NCBI GenBank assembly: GCA_951217055.1
Contig: OX578281.1
Location: 60,886,043-60,950,042 of the forward strand
Source of the DNA: Gerris lacustris
Taxonomy: Eukaryota; Arthropoda; Insecta; Hemiptera; Gerridae
Direction of reading: 5' to 3'
Length of the DNA: 64,000 nt
Position numbers and translations under genes: made by a program. The stretch's first letter is position 1. Each line of letters starts with the position of its first letter. The notes beneath the pieces were generated by a model, which was not told the DNA's origin, ran no database searches, and worked only from the letters and a program-made list of their open reading frames with translations. Below are positions 35,243 to 48,700 of the stretch, one piece after another.

Positions 35243-35820
35243 GATAGCGTGCAAAAAAGTGTCTGACTAACATCAAGCTAGAACTTTGTGTATAAGTAAA
35301 TCTTTTGGTGCCTTTTAAGAATATGTGGTCGGCTAAGTTCGTCTACTGGATATAGCTTGGCAATAGGAATTTGAAAAAAACAAACTGGTGGGGTGGAGAG
35401 CGGCCATGTCCCACCCTTTATGGTGGACTGTGTGATTTTCGTGATCCTGAGGACAAAATTAGTTAGTATTAGTAGACCAAAAATTAAGTTGATGGTAGTT
35501 TGTCACTTGATAAGTTAGTTATTCGAATATTTCTCCAAATTAAAGTTTACTATCAAGTAACAAACTACCATCAACTTAATTTTTGGTCTACTAACTAATT
35601 TTGTACTCAGCATCATGAAAATCCCACTATCGACCATAAAGGGCAGAACATGGTGGCTCTCCATACCACCGATTTGTTTTTTTCTAATGCCTATTGCCAA
35701 GCTATGAGTATGTCACGCTGATGACCTTAGCTGACCACATATTCTTAAAAGGCACTAAAAGATTTTCTTATACACAAAATTCTAGCTTGATGTTAGTCAG
35801 ATATTTTTTTGTACGCTATC
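35243..35820. mobile_element. 578-bp foldback MITE
   Basis: GATAGCGTGC... at 35243 is the inverse of ...GTACGCTATC at 35820, and the arms pair almost throughout. Shared words include GACCAAAAATTAAGTTGATG and its inverse near 35570. Copies at 21114-21525 and 55818-56438. Confidence 0.92.
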
Positions 35821-35940
35821 ATCTGGACTTAGATGTTTTGATTTTGAATTATATAAACAAAAATTTATGAAATTTCTTTCTATAACGAAAAATTAAAGCT
35901 AAGAGGGGAGGAAGGCAAATGGTGAAATGGTTAATATACC

Positions 35941-36122
35941 CTGGGGTGCCCATCCCCCCCAAGGCCCATAGCGCAAACCTCCAAAAACTGCCAGAATTAC
36001 TTAAAATATTTAAAAAAAAAAATCCCCCCCCCCCAACCTCTGAAAAATCCCCGAAAATTGGATTCCCCCAAAAATTCTGATGGCGCAGCTTGCGCCATCA
36101 ATCCCCCCAGTGGACACCCCTG
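35941..36122. mobile_element. 182-bp hAT-like MITE
   Basis: Ends CTGGGGTGCCCATCCCCCC and CCCCCCAGTGGACACCCCTG are imperfect inverted repeats. Flanks AATATACC (35933-35940) and AATATATC (36123-36130) form a 7/8-matching 8-bp duplication typical of hAT. A GATGGCGCAGCTTGCGCCATC hairpin lies inside. Confidence 0.75.
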
Positions 36123-36413
36123 AATATATCCAGTTAATTTAGTGACAGGGTCGGTCGCAATTTGTCCAATGAAAAGACTTTAGATTGTTTTAGGCCTAAC
36201 TCTAGATTGATAACTACTTAATTCAAATGGATTCCAGATGTATCATCATTTAGTACAAACCACGAGTGTGTGTCATGTTCATAAAGAAGTTGGTTAGGAG
36301 ACTGGTAAGATTAATTTGCTCTCCTTCATCATACAGTAGGACGTAGGAATGATGAGGAGATGGTTGGCCTCTTGTGAATAAAACAAAATAACAAATACAA
36401 AATTAATTATGAT

Positions 36414-36480
36414 TTTATTTGAAAAAATATTAAAATAAATAGGAATGTGATTTCTGAGACAACAAGCGTCTACATTTATT
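36414..36480 (-). promoter_or_regulatory. GST poly(A) signals
   Basis: Two AATAAA hexamers on the minus strand lie downstream of the GST stop: 36480-36475 and 36419-36414. They predict 3' UTRs of roughly 200 and 260 nt. Which is used cannot be told from sequence alone. Confidence 0.6.
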
Positions 36481-36665
36481 AAATTCGGTGATAATGAAAG
36501 GTGACTGCAGTAATGCGGCGACCAGCTAAAAGTTTAGTGATGACCATGTCGACTTGTTGAGATGACCCCCAGCATGTGGGTTCGGTGAAGATGACAGTTT
36601 AAAGCATGTATTTAAGTAACGCGGTGCATGTTTGTTGGGTTATACATGGTGTTAGGCTGAATGAT

Positions 36666-36758
36666 TTACTTCTTGGCTGTGAGAGCCTGGTACATGCCAC
36701 GGAACTTATCTGCTCCATCTTGGTTAGCCTCCTGGTAACACTTGGCTGTGGTCTTTAC
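36666..36758 (-). CDS. GST coding exon 5 with stop
   Basis: 93-nt exon encoding the last 30 residues ([10 protein letters not shown] to YQALTAKK) and a TAA stop at 36668-36666. The acceptor is GATTCAG. About 250 bp of 3' UTR follows. Confidence 0.94.
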   Translation of the reverse strand, partial: VKTTAKCYQEANQDGADKFRGMYQALTAKK

Positions 36759-39700
36759 CTGAATCAAACATAAAATATTGTTAGAAGATAGAAAATAAGA
36801 TAAACTGGGGGGTACTCAATTTCTCCATTACATGGAAAAACCATTGAATCATGGAAACGTTTTTGGGCATTGAATCCATTATCGGCATTTTTTTCCATGA
36901 AGTGGAGAAAATCAGTAAACATTTGTCTAATTGATATCGTAGATAGATCTTAAGGTGTGAAATTATGATACATTAACTAGGAGCTCTGATATCATTTTAT
37001 ATAAAATTTAGAAACTTCTATTGGCGAAATATAGAAGTACAGTGATTACAAATGAAAACCAATCTACCTCCTATTATATTCTAACTTCCTGGCATGATAT
37101 TTAAGAGCCTCACATTTTTCTGGTCTTTTTTGCATGACGGAAATTTGTTTTGTACCCTAGTGCTAGAGCATCCATGTTAAAATGCATAATCAATACTAGG
37201 GTTGTACAACCTAATGGATCCTTTGACTGTGCAAGGGGCCTTAGTTTCATTGATATTTAAAAGGACTATTTTAAAAGACTATATCCACAATTGTTAGAAT
37301 TAATTAACAGGATATTGACTACTTGTTATAAACTAAAAATTATATAATTATGAGGGATTGTTTTCACCAATCCCTCATAATTATATAATTTTTGGTATAC
37401 AATTGTTAGGTTGATTCAGGGACCAATAAACATTGCAAATTTATTAACTCGTTCAGTCTGAAGGTTAAAATCTAGAATTTTTCTGCACCCTAAATTAACA
37501 TTATGGTTTTAATTACCAAAATATTATAGTTTTGCTTTAAAGTATTATGTGTTAACTTTTTTTTATAATTAAAATAATCCTTAAATATTTATTAAAGGAA
37601 ATTAACAATGAGCAAATTGATCTTGCGTAGGCTGATAAGAAAGTATGCACGACCAAAATGAGATAAGGAGAAATTTTACACATTTAAATTAGATGTATAG
37701 CTTCTTTAAAATAGTAAAACAAGATACTTAGCTAGTTTTGGAGAATTAATACTCATTTTATGGAGAGGCTTTTCGTTGATTATTCTAGTGAAAAAAAGGC
37801 TTTTAATTGGTACAGCCTACGTACTTCATCAAAAAATGACAAAAAGTCTATAATTACACTTATAATTTACGCCACCCTGAAATCTAAGCTTCACTTATTA
37901 AATTGGTAAAAAATTATAACTTTAAAATTTAAGCTCTACTCTAATTGTTTTGCATATTCAACAATTAAATTAAAAGTTCAGCTTGAAAGTTATATGGAAT
38001 TGAGTTTTTAAGTGTTAATTTTTAAACCTTTATTGATCTTTTAAAATTAATTTAAATTTAAATCAAATTATAATTATTATTAACTACGGGAAACAGACAG
38101 TGAAAAATACACTCCTGTGCCGGGATTTGAACCACGGGCCTCTATATTTCCAGTATAGCGCTCTTCCATCTAAGCTACGCAGGAGAATGATTTTTCACTA
38201 CCGTAATCGATAACTAATCCCGAATCCAAGCTTTCAATATTCATATACATTTAGACAGTCAATATTTATGACATTAGAACTAAACCAGAATTAACGCTTA
38301 TAATTATAAAGTACTCAATTAGTACCTGTACCTTGTACAATCAATTCGAAATTCAATTTTTTAAGTTTTTGGTAGTTTTCTTACTACGGAAAGTTAAATT
38401 TTAATTTAAATCAAATTATAATTATTATTAACTACTGGAAACAGACAGTGAAAAATACACTCCTGTGCCGGGATTTGAACCACGGGCCTCTATATTTCCA
38501 GTATAGCGCTCTTCCATCTAAGCTACGCAGGAGAATGATTTTTCACTACCGTAATCGATAACTAATCCCGAATCCAAGCTTTCAATATTCATATACATTT
38601 AGACAGTCAATATTTATGACATTAGAACTAAACCAGAATTAACGCTTATAATTATAAAGTACTCAATTAGTACCTGTACCTTGTACAATCAATTCGAAAT
38701 TCAATTTTTTAAGTTTTTGGTAGTTTTCTTACTACGGAAAGTTAAATTTTAATTTAAATCAAATTATAATTATTATTAACTACGGGAAACAGACAGTGAA
38801 AAATACACTCCCTTGCCGGGATTTGAACCACGGGCCTCTATATTTCCAGTATAGCGCTCTTCCATCTAAGCTACGCAGGAGAATGATTTTTCACTACCGT
38901 AATCGATAACTAATCCCGAATCCAAGCTTTCAATATTCATATACATTTAGACAGTCAATATTTATGACATTAGAACTAAACCAGAATTAACGCTCATAAT
39001 TATAAAGTACTCAATTAGTACCTGTACCTTGTACAATCAATTCGAAATTCAATTTTTTAAGTTTTTGGTAGTTTTCTTACTACGGAAAGTTAAATTTTAA
39101 TTTAAATCAAATTATAATTATTATTAACTACGGGAAACAGACAGTGAAAAATACACTCCTGTGCCGGGATTTGAACCACGGGCCTCTATATAAGGCCTCT
39201 ATATAAATATAGAGGCCCGTGGTTCAAATCCCGGCACAGGAGTGTATTTTTCACTGTCTGTTTCCCGTAGTTAATAATAATTATAATTTGATTTAAATTA
39301 AAATTTAACTTTCCGTAGTAAGAAAACTACCAAAAACTTAAAAAATTAATTTAAAGTAAATAGAGTGTTCAATTTTAAATAGTTTGTTTGAAACTTTAAC
39401 AATTGATTCTAATTTTTCTCATAACTTATGAACAGGTAGTGATGACTTGAATTATTAATTTTACTAAAAGTTTGATTTACCAAATGACTGAATTGCCAGG
39501 CGGGCATTGAATAAAGTTAGTTGTATGTTGCTTCCATTTGTGGATAACTTCTTTTAAAGGTTGACTACTTATTTAAAAAAAAATGTAGAAATAATAAACT
39601 GGCAAAATTTATTAATAATATGAAAATTACTTTGCTACATAGAATAATTTAACAAATTTTCATGAATTAAAAGGCACTCTGGCAATAAATATCTTAAATT

Positions 39701-42700
39701 GATAACATTTTTGATATAAATTCCAAAAGTCGCAGCTTAACACTGTAAGCTTGTTTACAACCCAATGTGACGTAAAGTGACGTTAAAACCTTTAGATAAC
39801 CAACTGATAATGAAACCTTTCGATTAATAATCCAACACTTATAGATAAAGCTTATAATTAACGTAAATGAATTATTTTTAACTGCTTCTGTTATATTTAC
39901 CTTTTCGTACCACTTCTTAACATTGGGGAAGCGGCTCAGATCGTAACCCACAGCCTGCAAAATCAAGTAAATTTACAAATCAATAAAAAAACAATTAATA
40001 ATAGTAATTAAAAATACAAATTTAATTATCAATTCATACATACAATTATTATTATATTATTATAACTATCTTTTTGGATAAAAAAATGTTACACTACATT
40101 GTTTTATAAAATCCTCTAAAGTTAAGGGGTTTCACGGCTTACGCCGATTTACCAACATGTAAATTAATGCAATTTATATAAGTGTATTATGTTATGTGTA
40201 ATGAATATGTACTGTATGTGTTTATTGATAATAAATGGATCTACCTATCTACATTCGAAAATATCATGTATTTTTCTTAAATAATTGAATAAAATTATAT
40301 TTTTTTCTACTAAAAATTAATAACTTTACAGTATTTTCTATATTTTCTCACAGGCAAATTTCAAACTTACTCTTTGTTTTTTTTTTTTACTTTTCAGTCA
40401 AACCTTACACCAATGTAACATTTCCTTTCCTTTGATTATATTTCCCTTGCAGAACTATTTAAACTTTTACCTTCATTGATTTTAATGTTCATGATCAAGT
40501 TGAACTAGCTATTAACATTGTTTCAATGTACAGTTCATTATATAGGAGAAACTCATTACCCAGACCCACAATTCAGATTCAATTTAGCCCTGTAGTTGAG
40601 CACATCTGTACGGTTGTATACATACTTTCCACTCTCTTCTAGCTTTTTTTTTTGTTTATTCCCCAGGCACAACGTTGTGCTAAGCAAATGTCTGTCCGTC
40701 ATGAATGTGTTAAAGCAGTACAATTTTAACTGGTATCTTAAATCACTGTAATCCAGAAATGTTAAACCTTTTTATCTCTCAACTTTTTTATTCACCTAGA
40801 CCACTTTGGGTAGAGATATCATCTCTGTCCAAAGTCATTGTGATCTGTAAGGCATATAGTGCCCATTTATTAAGAAGCTAACTTCAGCGAGTCAATTTTG
40901 TGGAACTATATTTAAATTTCACCCCAACATTATGTTAAAAGACAACATTTCAGCCTTGGAGCTGCTCATTATAATTTTCCTATTAAGTACAGTTCATCTT
41001 CCTTTCGGGGAACTAAAATCTTTTTAAGGAACCTTAAGAAAATGTTTCTACCAACGCTGGTGGAAAGTGCATCCAGTACTAACGGGTGACCACATTTTAA
41101 ATAGTCACCAAGTGCTTAATACTAGAGGTGGGAGATTGATATAAAGCAAATTTTCAAGCAAAAATGTGGAAGTTTACTACTGGACAAGTCAAATTTTTAA
41201 GTGTGGAAGATAATGTCCAATAAATGACGCCTTGTTGATTTACACATTCTTAGAGGCGCTCGGCGAAGTTGGGCATCACATTCTCTAACATCTCGTGAGG
41301 TAATCCGATTTTTCATCTCTTATTCAAAGGATAACGAAATGGATACTGTCTACATATTATGGTTCCAACAAGATGGAGCCACTGCACACACAAGTGCTCA
41401 TGGATCGTGTGCGTCAAATTTTTCTTGGTCATGTGAATAATGTGAATATGGAAATCGACAAGGACGTCATTTATCGGATATTATCGTCCACAATTAAAAA
41501 TGTGACTTATGTCCAATAAACTTCCACATTTTTGCTTGCATAATTTGCTTTATTTAAATCTCCTGGCTCTTGTATTAAGCACATGGTAACAATTTAAAAT
41601 GTGGTTATCCACGCTGCGCCACCTGTTACTAGACCTCACTCCATATCTAACTGTAGACAAACACCACCTGTCTACTTACATCGGCAGTGGATACGGTAGC
41701 GACCAGGGCAATATCAGCTAAGGTGTATTTGTCACCAGCAGCCCAGGTTGATTTGGCCAGGTATCCGTCGAAGAATTTGTAAGCATCGTCCAAAGCCTTG
41801 GCCTTCTCGGGATCGTAGGGCTGACCTGCGAACATGACTGGGTAGTAGGTTTCAGCAAACTTCTGGTAAAGAGTTCCCAAGTCAAAGAACAGTCTCTGGT
41901 TGACTACAGCACGTTCCTTGGGGTCGGTAGGGAGAAGACCTGAGTTCTTGCCATACTGCTCAACCAGGTACAGCATCATAGCACGGCTGAAATAATAAGA
42001 AATCAGTTAAATCCAATCTTGCCATTTATTTAGTGTTATATTGCCATAAAAAATACAGAATTGTAGAATAAATACTGTCGGCTAGGTACTAGTAGGTACT
42101 AAACAGGTAGGACGAACCACTTGTTTGAAACTAGTAATTAGGTTTTATTGAGGACTTTTTTTTTACTAACGCTGAGGTAGAGAGTTACAGCCACTTCACA
42201 TATCATACCTCTGAATAATGTACTGTCAAAGTAGCTCGCAGATAGCCCCAGATTAGTTTAAACCGTTTGCACTCTTTAAATTGTGCTAAATTGATACTTT
42301 AATTCATGTAAAAAATCAAAACAATTTTGAAGATTTAAAGAAGAGGGAATATTTAATAAATTTGACAATAATAGTTAATAAAGGCATAAAATGGCGTTGG
42401 TGTTGTGAGACATTTTTTTTTTGTCGTGGACGTAAAATGACATTTCGACCATAGACGAATGTTGATTAAAAAGGTTGATTATTAAAAGTGAAAAATATTA
42501 CCTTTCAAGAAGAACAAATCCATTATCGACCAGGGTTGGTACACAGTGCTGGGGATTGATCTGAAATTAAACAGAGAAAAACAATGTTTAGTTTAGTTAT
42601 CATAATATTATAATTTTTTTTTTTTTAATAATGTTGCATAAATAGTGAGCATTTCTTCTAGCCTTATTTTGGTAGTACTTGGATCAGATCGTTTTGAATA

Positions 42701-45700
42701 ATGTTGCATAAATAGTGAGCATGTCTTCTAGCCTTATTTTGGTAGTTCTTGGATCAGATCGTTCTGAATAATGTTGCATAAATAGTGAGCATTTCTTCTA
42801 GCCTTATTTCGGTAGTACTTGGATCAGATCGTTTTGAATAATGTTGCATAAATAGTGAGCATGTCTTCTAGCCTTATTTTGGTAGTACTTGGATCAGATC
42901 GTTTTAAATAATGTTGCATAAATAGTGAGCATGTCTTCTAGCCTTATTTTGGTAGTACTTGGATCAGATCGTTTTGAATAATGTTGCATAAATAGTGAGC
43001 ATGTCTTCTAGCCTTATTTTGGTAGTACTTGGTTCAGATCGTTTTGAATAATGTTGCATAAATAGTGAGCATGTCTTCTAGCCTTATTTTGGTAGTACTT
43101 GGATCAGATCGTTTTGAATAATGTTGCATAAATAGTGAGCATGTCTACTACCTTTATTTTGATAGTACTTGGATCAGATCGTTTTTCAATAATTTTGCCT
43201 AAATAGTAAGCATGTCTTCTACCCTTATTTTGGTAATTCTTGGATCAGATCGTTTTGAATAATTTTGCCTAAATAGTGAGCATATCCTCTATCCTTATTT
43301 TGATAGTTGGTATTTGGATCAGATCGTATTAAATAATTTTGCCTAAATAGTGAGCATATATCCTCTATCCTTATTTTGATAGTTGGTATTTGGATCAGAT
43401 CGTATTAAATAATTTTGCCTAAATAGTGAGCATATATCCTCTATCCTTATTTTGATAGTTGGTATTTGGATCAGATCGTATTAAATAATTTTGCCTAAAT
43501 AGTGAGCATATATCCTCTATCCTTATTTTGATAGTTGGTATTTGGATCAGATCGTATTAAATAATTTTGCCTAAATAGTGAGCATATATCCTCTATCCTT
43601 ATTTTGATAGTTGGTATTTGGATCAGATCGTATTAAATAATTTTCCTAAATAGTGAGCATATATCCTCTATCCTTATTTTGATAGTAGGTATTTGAATAA
43701 TTTTGTCTAAATAGTGAGCACGACTTCTACCCTAATTTTGAAATTTCTTGAGACGTTCATTCATAATAGGATTAATCAATAAGGCAAGAAATTTCACAAT
43801 TTTATGAAAATTGCTATTGTCATAAGCATGCATTTTATCACTGTTGCCACGCAAGACAAAATTTTGTGCACCTAGATCTCTAACAAGAAATATTAAACGC
43901 TATAAAATCGAACGCCAATACTTTGGTTCTTCTATTAGGTATTATTATTGACACTATCTATATAGTTACGTCTTGTTTTAGACCTGTATTCAGGTCCTTT
44001 TAGTTAAGCAAGTTGGTATTATATATCATTTGTTCAACAGTATTCAAAAATATAAAGGATTTACCAAAAATAATACAGCATAGGCATCATGACGTAATTA
44101 CAACAATTAAATAATATACATAATGAATTATTATTTAAAAGTTTTATTTTCAAGAGAAAATATTGTTGTAGGATTTATAATAACGTTTTGACGAATAGAC
44201 TTGAATAAGAGGGAGTTGTGCAACTGCAACTCGGCCACTATTACGTGACTCACAAACACTCACAAGGTCGTTTCCTTTCAAATACAAATAAAATATAAAT
44301 TATAACAAAGTTACCTGTTACTCTATTTAGTTACCTCGTTTCTAAAAGAACTTGATTATTGTTATAGGAATTTAATTAGTAGAATCGGTTAATTGTAGCT
44401 TTGACTATTGTTGTAAGGAAAATATTAAGTATGAAAATAAAATTAAAAACTTTAAATTGTTTAAGACAAGTTAATTGAACTAACAGTTACTACTCTTACC
44501 TAACAACAAGCCCCTATGAATCACTCTAATTCAACATCCGTAGCTTAATAAGTCCGTTTGTTCGTAGAATTTTATATTCACACAAATTATAATTTTTCTG
44601 TTGCACTGTTGCGCCATAAGTTTAATTTCTTATTGTTGTTATTCTGAGGTAACCACGTAACCTAACAACTTAAAGACAAACAGGAGATTCAAAATTCCAT
44701 AATTTTTCGGAAACTGATAAATGTAAAACCATATTATAATATTTAAAAAAATAGACTGCCAATTGGTGTGGCACATAGCTTCCTCGCATCCTATTCACTT
44801 ACTTTATTGATTTTATGCTTTTACAAGCCATTATTGTCAAATTGGTCTAATTGTTTCCCCCTTTTTTGTAATCTGTCAAAATTGTTTTAATTTTTTACAC
44901 GAATTAAAGTATCAATTTAGCAAAAGTTAAAGAGCACATATGGTTCAAATTAATCTGGGGGCTATCTGCGGGCTACTTTCGACACACTATAAAAGTTTCA
45001 TTCAAATCAGATAAGTACTTTTGAAGCTATAGGTGTAAATAAATGTATGTTTGTGAGAAACAAATATGCGCAGAAGGTTGAAACTTATATGGGACCAACA
45101 ATGGGCTAATTATGACCTACCATCTAAATTTCATTAAAATTAGACGTGTAGTTTTTTGGATATGTTGGTTCGCAAAAATTGAACGACAGACAGAATCTCA
45201 GACAGAAATCTGAAACGGATTTCTGTCTTGGGATTTTTAAAATCGGAGACCTACATTTTTTTCGCTCTTCGGAATGACCACATAGCTTCCGTTACCTTCG
45301 GTAAGCTCGGAAGCAATAAAATCAACATTTTTTGCTACACAATATAACCAAGGTCCTTCTAGGAACCAAGGTGACAGTCGTAATGCGATAAGAATTTGCA
45401 GTCGCAACAATTAACTATTAACACTAAAAGATTTCAAAGAAGAAAAAAGTGATAAGGAAATTTGTAAATACATATTTCAATGTATAAAGCATCGCAAGAA
45501 ATTATATTTATTTATTTATATTTTTTTTTAATTATGATAAACAGAAGAGATTACACACACAATGTACATTGTACATTTTATATTACAATTGCAATAGCTT
45601 ACTACAATTTATTGCTTGCTGGCCGCAAAAGCAAAAGCTTGAGCGCGGCACTGTTACCCTTATAAAAACTGAAGTGTGATATTCCTTTCCCAAAGTACAT

Positions 45701-48700
45701 TTGTAGAACTGGACTACAATTCCCTTTGTCTTAATAGTTATTTAGTCAAAGTCATTTTATATTCTAAAACAAACATAGGGGAGTAACAATCTAAAGAAGT
45801 ACCTTATCCTTAATATGAGTAATAATAGTCTTCCAATTAGTGTAGCACATAGCTTCCTCTAGTCCTCTATAATTAAATTATTTTATGCTTTTACAGTCTA
45901 TTATTGTCAAATTTATTTAATTTTCCTCCCATTTTTTTAAATTTGTCGAAATTTTATTAATTTAGCAAATGGTAAAGAGCGCAGACGGTTCAAATTAATC
46001 TGGGGCTATCTGCGAGTTACTTTCGATAAACTATAAAAGTTTCATACAAATCAGATAGGTATGATTTTGAAGCTATAGATGTACATAAATATATTTTTAA
46101 AAAAATGAGCGCACAAGGTTGAAACTTAGATGGGACCAACAATGAGCTAATTATGACATACCATCCAAATTTCATTAGTATGGGACGAGTAGTTTTTAAG
46201 ATATGTTGGTTCGCAAAAATTGAGCGAGAGGCAGACCGATAAGACTGACAAGGAACCCAAAATGGTCCCTGATGTCTGAAACGGATTTCTGTCTTGGAAT
46301 TTTTGAAATCAGAGACAAAAAAATGTTCGTTCTTCAAAACGATCACATAGCTTCCTTTACTTTTGGTAATCTCGAAATAACATATAACATTTGTGCACGT
46401 TAAAGTCCACGTAGAATTATAATAGTGCCAATCTACTGTCTATTACGTGTTATCTATGCAGAAGATTGATATCCCAGATGGTGTTTGTGAAAATATGCGG
46501 GTTAATTTTTAACCTAATCAGCTTTTGAAAATAAACAGTTGAATACAGAAAATGGAAAGTTACACCCGCATAATAGAAAATATTATGTGGGAGTTTTAAA
46601 ATGGTTTAGAATCTCTCTTACAATACAACAATTCAGTTTGCAGTGTCTAGCTTTGGCAGAAACCAACATTCATTTCGACTCATTGATGTAACAAGGGGAG
46701 AGAGCTGCGCTAAATAATTGAAATAACCGTTTAATTAACAAACCTTAAATGAGCATTGCAGCCAACCAAACATTTAAAAAAAAAACAAAAAAAAAAAAAA
46801 CATTGGTAATTAGTGAACTGAATCAAAACTAAAAGTGTTTCGGAACTAAAATTTCGGGTCTGGGTCTCGGAACTTTACCTTACTAAATATTTCTAAAATG
46901 GTGGCAGATATTAAGTTGTAGTACAGTGGACTCCTTATTATCGTATCTTTATCTTATAGAAAGGTATCGTTGTTGTGAATTTCAGCTCAATTGGCGAAAT
47001 AGTTCGGAAATTATATAGCGTTAAAGTTTCAAAGTTCAAAGAGTCGATATTTTCAAAATGGTGACAGATATCAAAACGAAATTGAATGAAAATGTTTGTC
47101 TTTTAAATAAAATTATAATTATTATTAACAAAGGGAGATAGACAGAGAAAAATAGACTCCAGCGCCGGGACTCAAACCACGGGCCTCTACATTTTCAATA
47201 TAGCGTTCTTACTAACTTAGCTACACTGAAGAATAATTTCCTCCGTCAATAACAATACCTAATCCCGAATTAAGCCTTCAATTTTCCACAAGTCTAGGAG
47301 TCGACATGTACGACAATAGAACTAGACCGAGAAATAAATTTGAAAATTTGTCTTATATAAAGGTATAATTGGTATGCAAATTTCAGCGCAATTAGAACAA
47401 TTTTCAGGGTTTTTTTTTTAAATTTTAGCTGACAAAATGAGTTAGTAATGTCACAAAATTATGATTTTCCAGGCTGAATAATTTCATATAAGGACTGATT
47501 TTTAAACAAAGTTTCAATTTTCTTGCATAAAAACTGAGGGAGTTATCCATGGCATGCAGACATACATCCAGCTAAACCACTCAAATCAGCAGACATACAT
47601 CCAGTTAAACCACTCAAATCAGCAGACATACATCCAGCTAAACAACTCAAATCAGCAGACATACATCCAGCTAAACCACTCAAATCAGCAGACATACATC
47701 CAGTTAAACCACTCAAATCAGCAGACATACATCCAGCTAAACCACTCAAATCAGCAGACATACATCCAGCTAAACAACTCAAATCCGCAGACATACATCC
47801 AGCTAAACAACTCAAATCAGCAGACATACATCCAGCTAAACCACTCAAATCAGCAAACATACATCCAGCTAAACAACTCAAATCAGCAGACATACATCCA
47901 GCTAAACCACTCAAATCAGCAGACATACATCTAGCTAAACCACTCAAATCGTCTTATGAAATCACCCAAAAACGGATAATTTCGTTAAATTTCTAAACGA
48001 AAGCTTCTAAACAGGTCAATATTAAACATTAGTAGTTTTATTGCGCCATTATTATAGTAAAATGATTAAATTGTGCTCTTAGAACATTATTCATTATGAG
48101 TAAATTCTACAAAACCTCAATAGGAAATATGATTAGTTGTTTTGACTGAGATTTTTTGGTTCCATTTAATAATTATGACTAGAGAGGTTGGTAGAAAGTA
48201 ACACATCAATCTTGTCACCACAATTTTATAAAAATTTATATGGAATTATAAAATTGTGGTTAAAATATTGTTTAGTACTTTCTATTAACCTCTATAGTCA
48301 TAATTATTTGGAAATATATTTAGGACCGGATATTATGTAATTATTTTAAAAGTTACGATAATATTTATTTAAGTTACGATAATAATTATTTCACAATTCG
48401 TCTAATTCAGGAGTCACGACGGAAAAACCCCTAAACTTGTTTTCTATTTTAAATCAATATTATTATTTAAACGATTTCTTCAAATTGAAAAAAGATTTTC
48501 TTAAAGGAAATGCTTGTGACTATACAGGTAACAATGATAAACTATTAAATAAACATTAGTTCGTGAAAGAGAACTATTATTTTATACCTTAGAAAGAATG
48601 CAGTTCCGTTTAAATTTTTATAATTAATATTATTTCTTTAGTCACCACAGGAATGTCCTTTAAACAAGTTAGATGCAGTAGTCAAAAGAGCACAAAATAA

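Larger units (their letters stand above)
38042..39185 (-). repeat. Tandem 348-bp units, each with a tRNA-like sequence
   Basis: Four TCCTGTGCCGGG starts lie exactly 348 bp apart (38113, 38461, 38809, 39157), so the array holds about 3.3 near-identical units. Each carries a minus-strand tRNA-like fold. The inter-tRNA spacer is AT-rich and includes a roughly 110-bp block that acts as a terminal repeat in the copy at 61 kb. Confidence 0.93.
36759..39900 (-). other. GST intron 4
   Basis: 3.1-kb intron. It holds a repeat at 36800-37120 that recurs in intron 1, a 60-bp hairpin (37334-37393), and a tandem tRNA-like array with an inverted end (about 38042-39365). The rest (37400-38040 and 39365-39900) is AT-rich with nothing recognisable. 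Confidence 0.85.
39955..41679 (-). other. GST intron 3
   Basis: 1.7-kb intron. The 3' part on the plus strand holds a mariner-like deletion derivative (about 41056-41632). Positions 39955-41050 are AT-rich, non-coding and show no repeat I recognise. Confidence 0.85.

Noticed and set aside
38113..39228. Cluster of functional tRNA-Ser(GGA) genes
   Set aside because: No long variable arm, mismatched T and acceptor stems, and a repeat unit that occurs elsewhere as a mobile element.
41647..41679. Extension of the GST exon-3 frame past ATVSTAD
   Set aside because: A GTAAGT donor at 41679-41674 and the in-phase exon 4 show that this is intron read-through.
47543..47947. Open frames encoding [11 protein letters not shown] or [11 protein letters not shown] repeats
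   Set aside because: Products of a 33-bp minisatellite inside GST intron 1.
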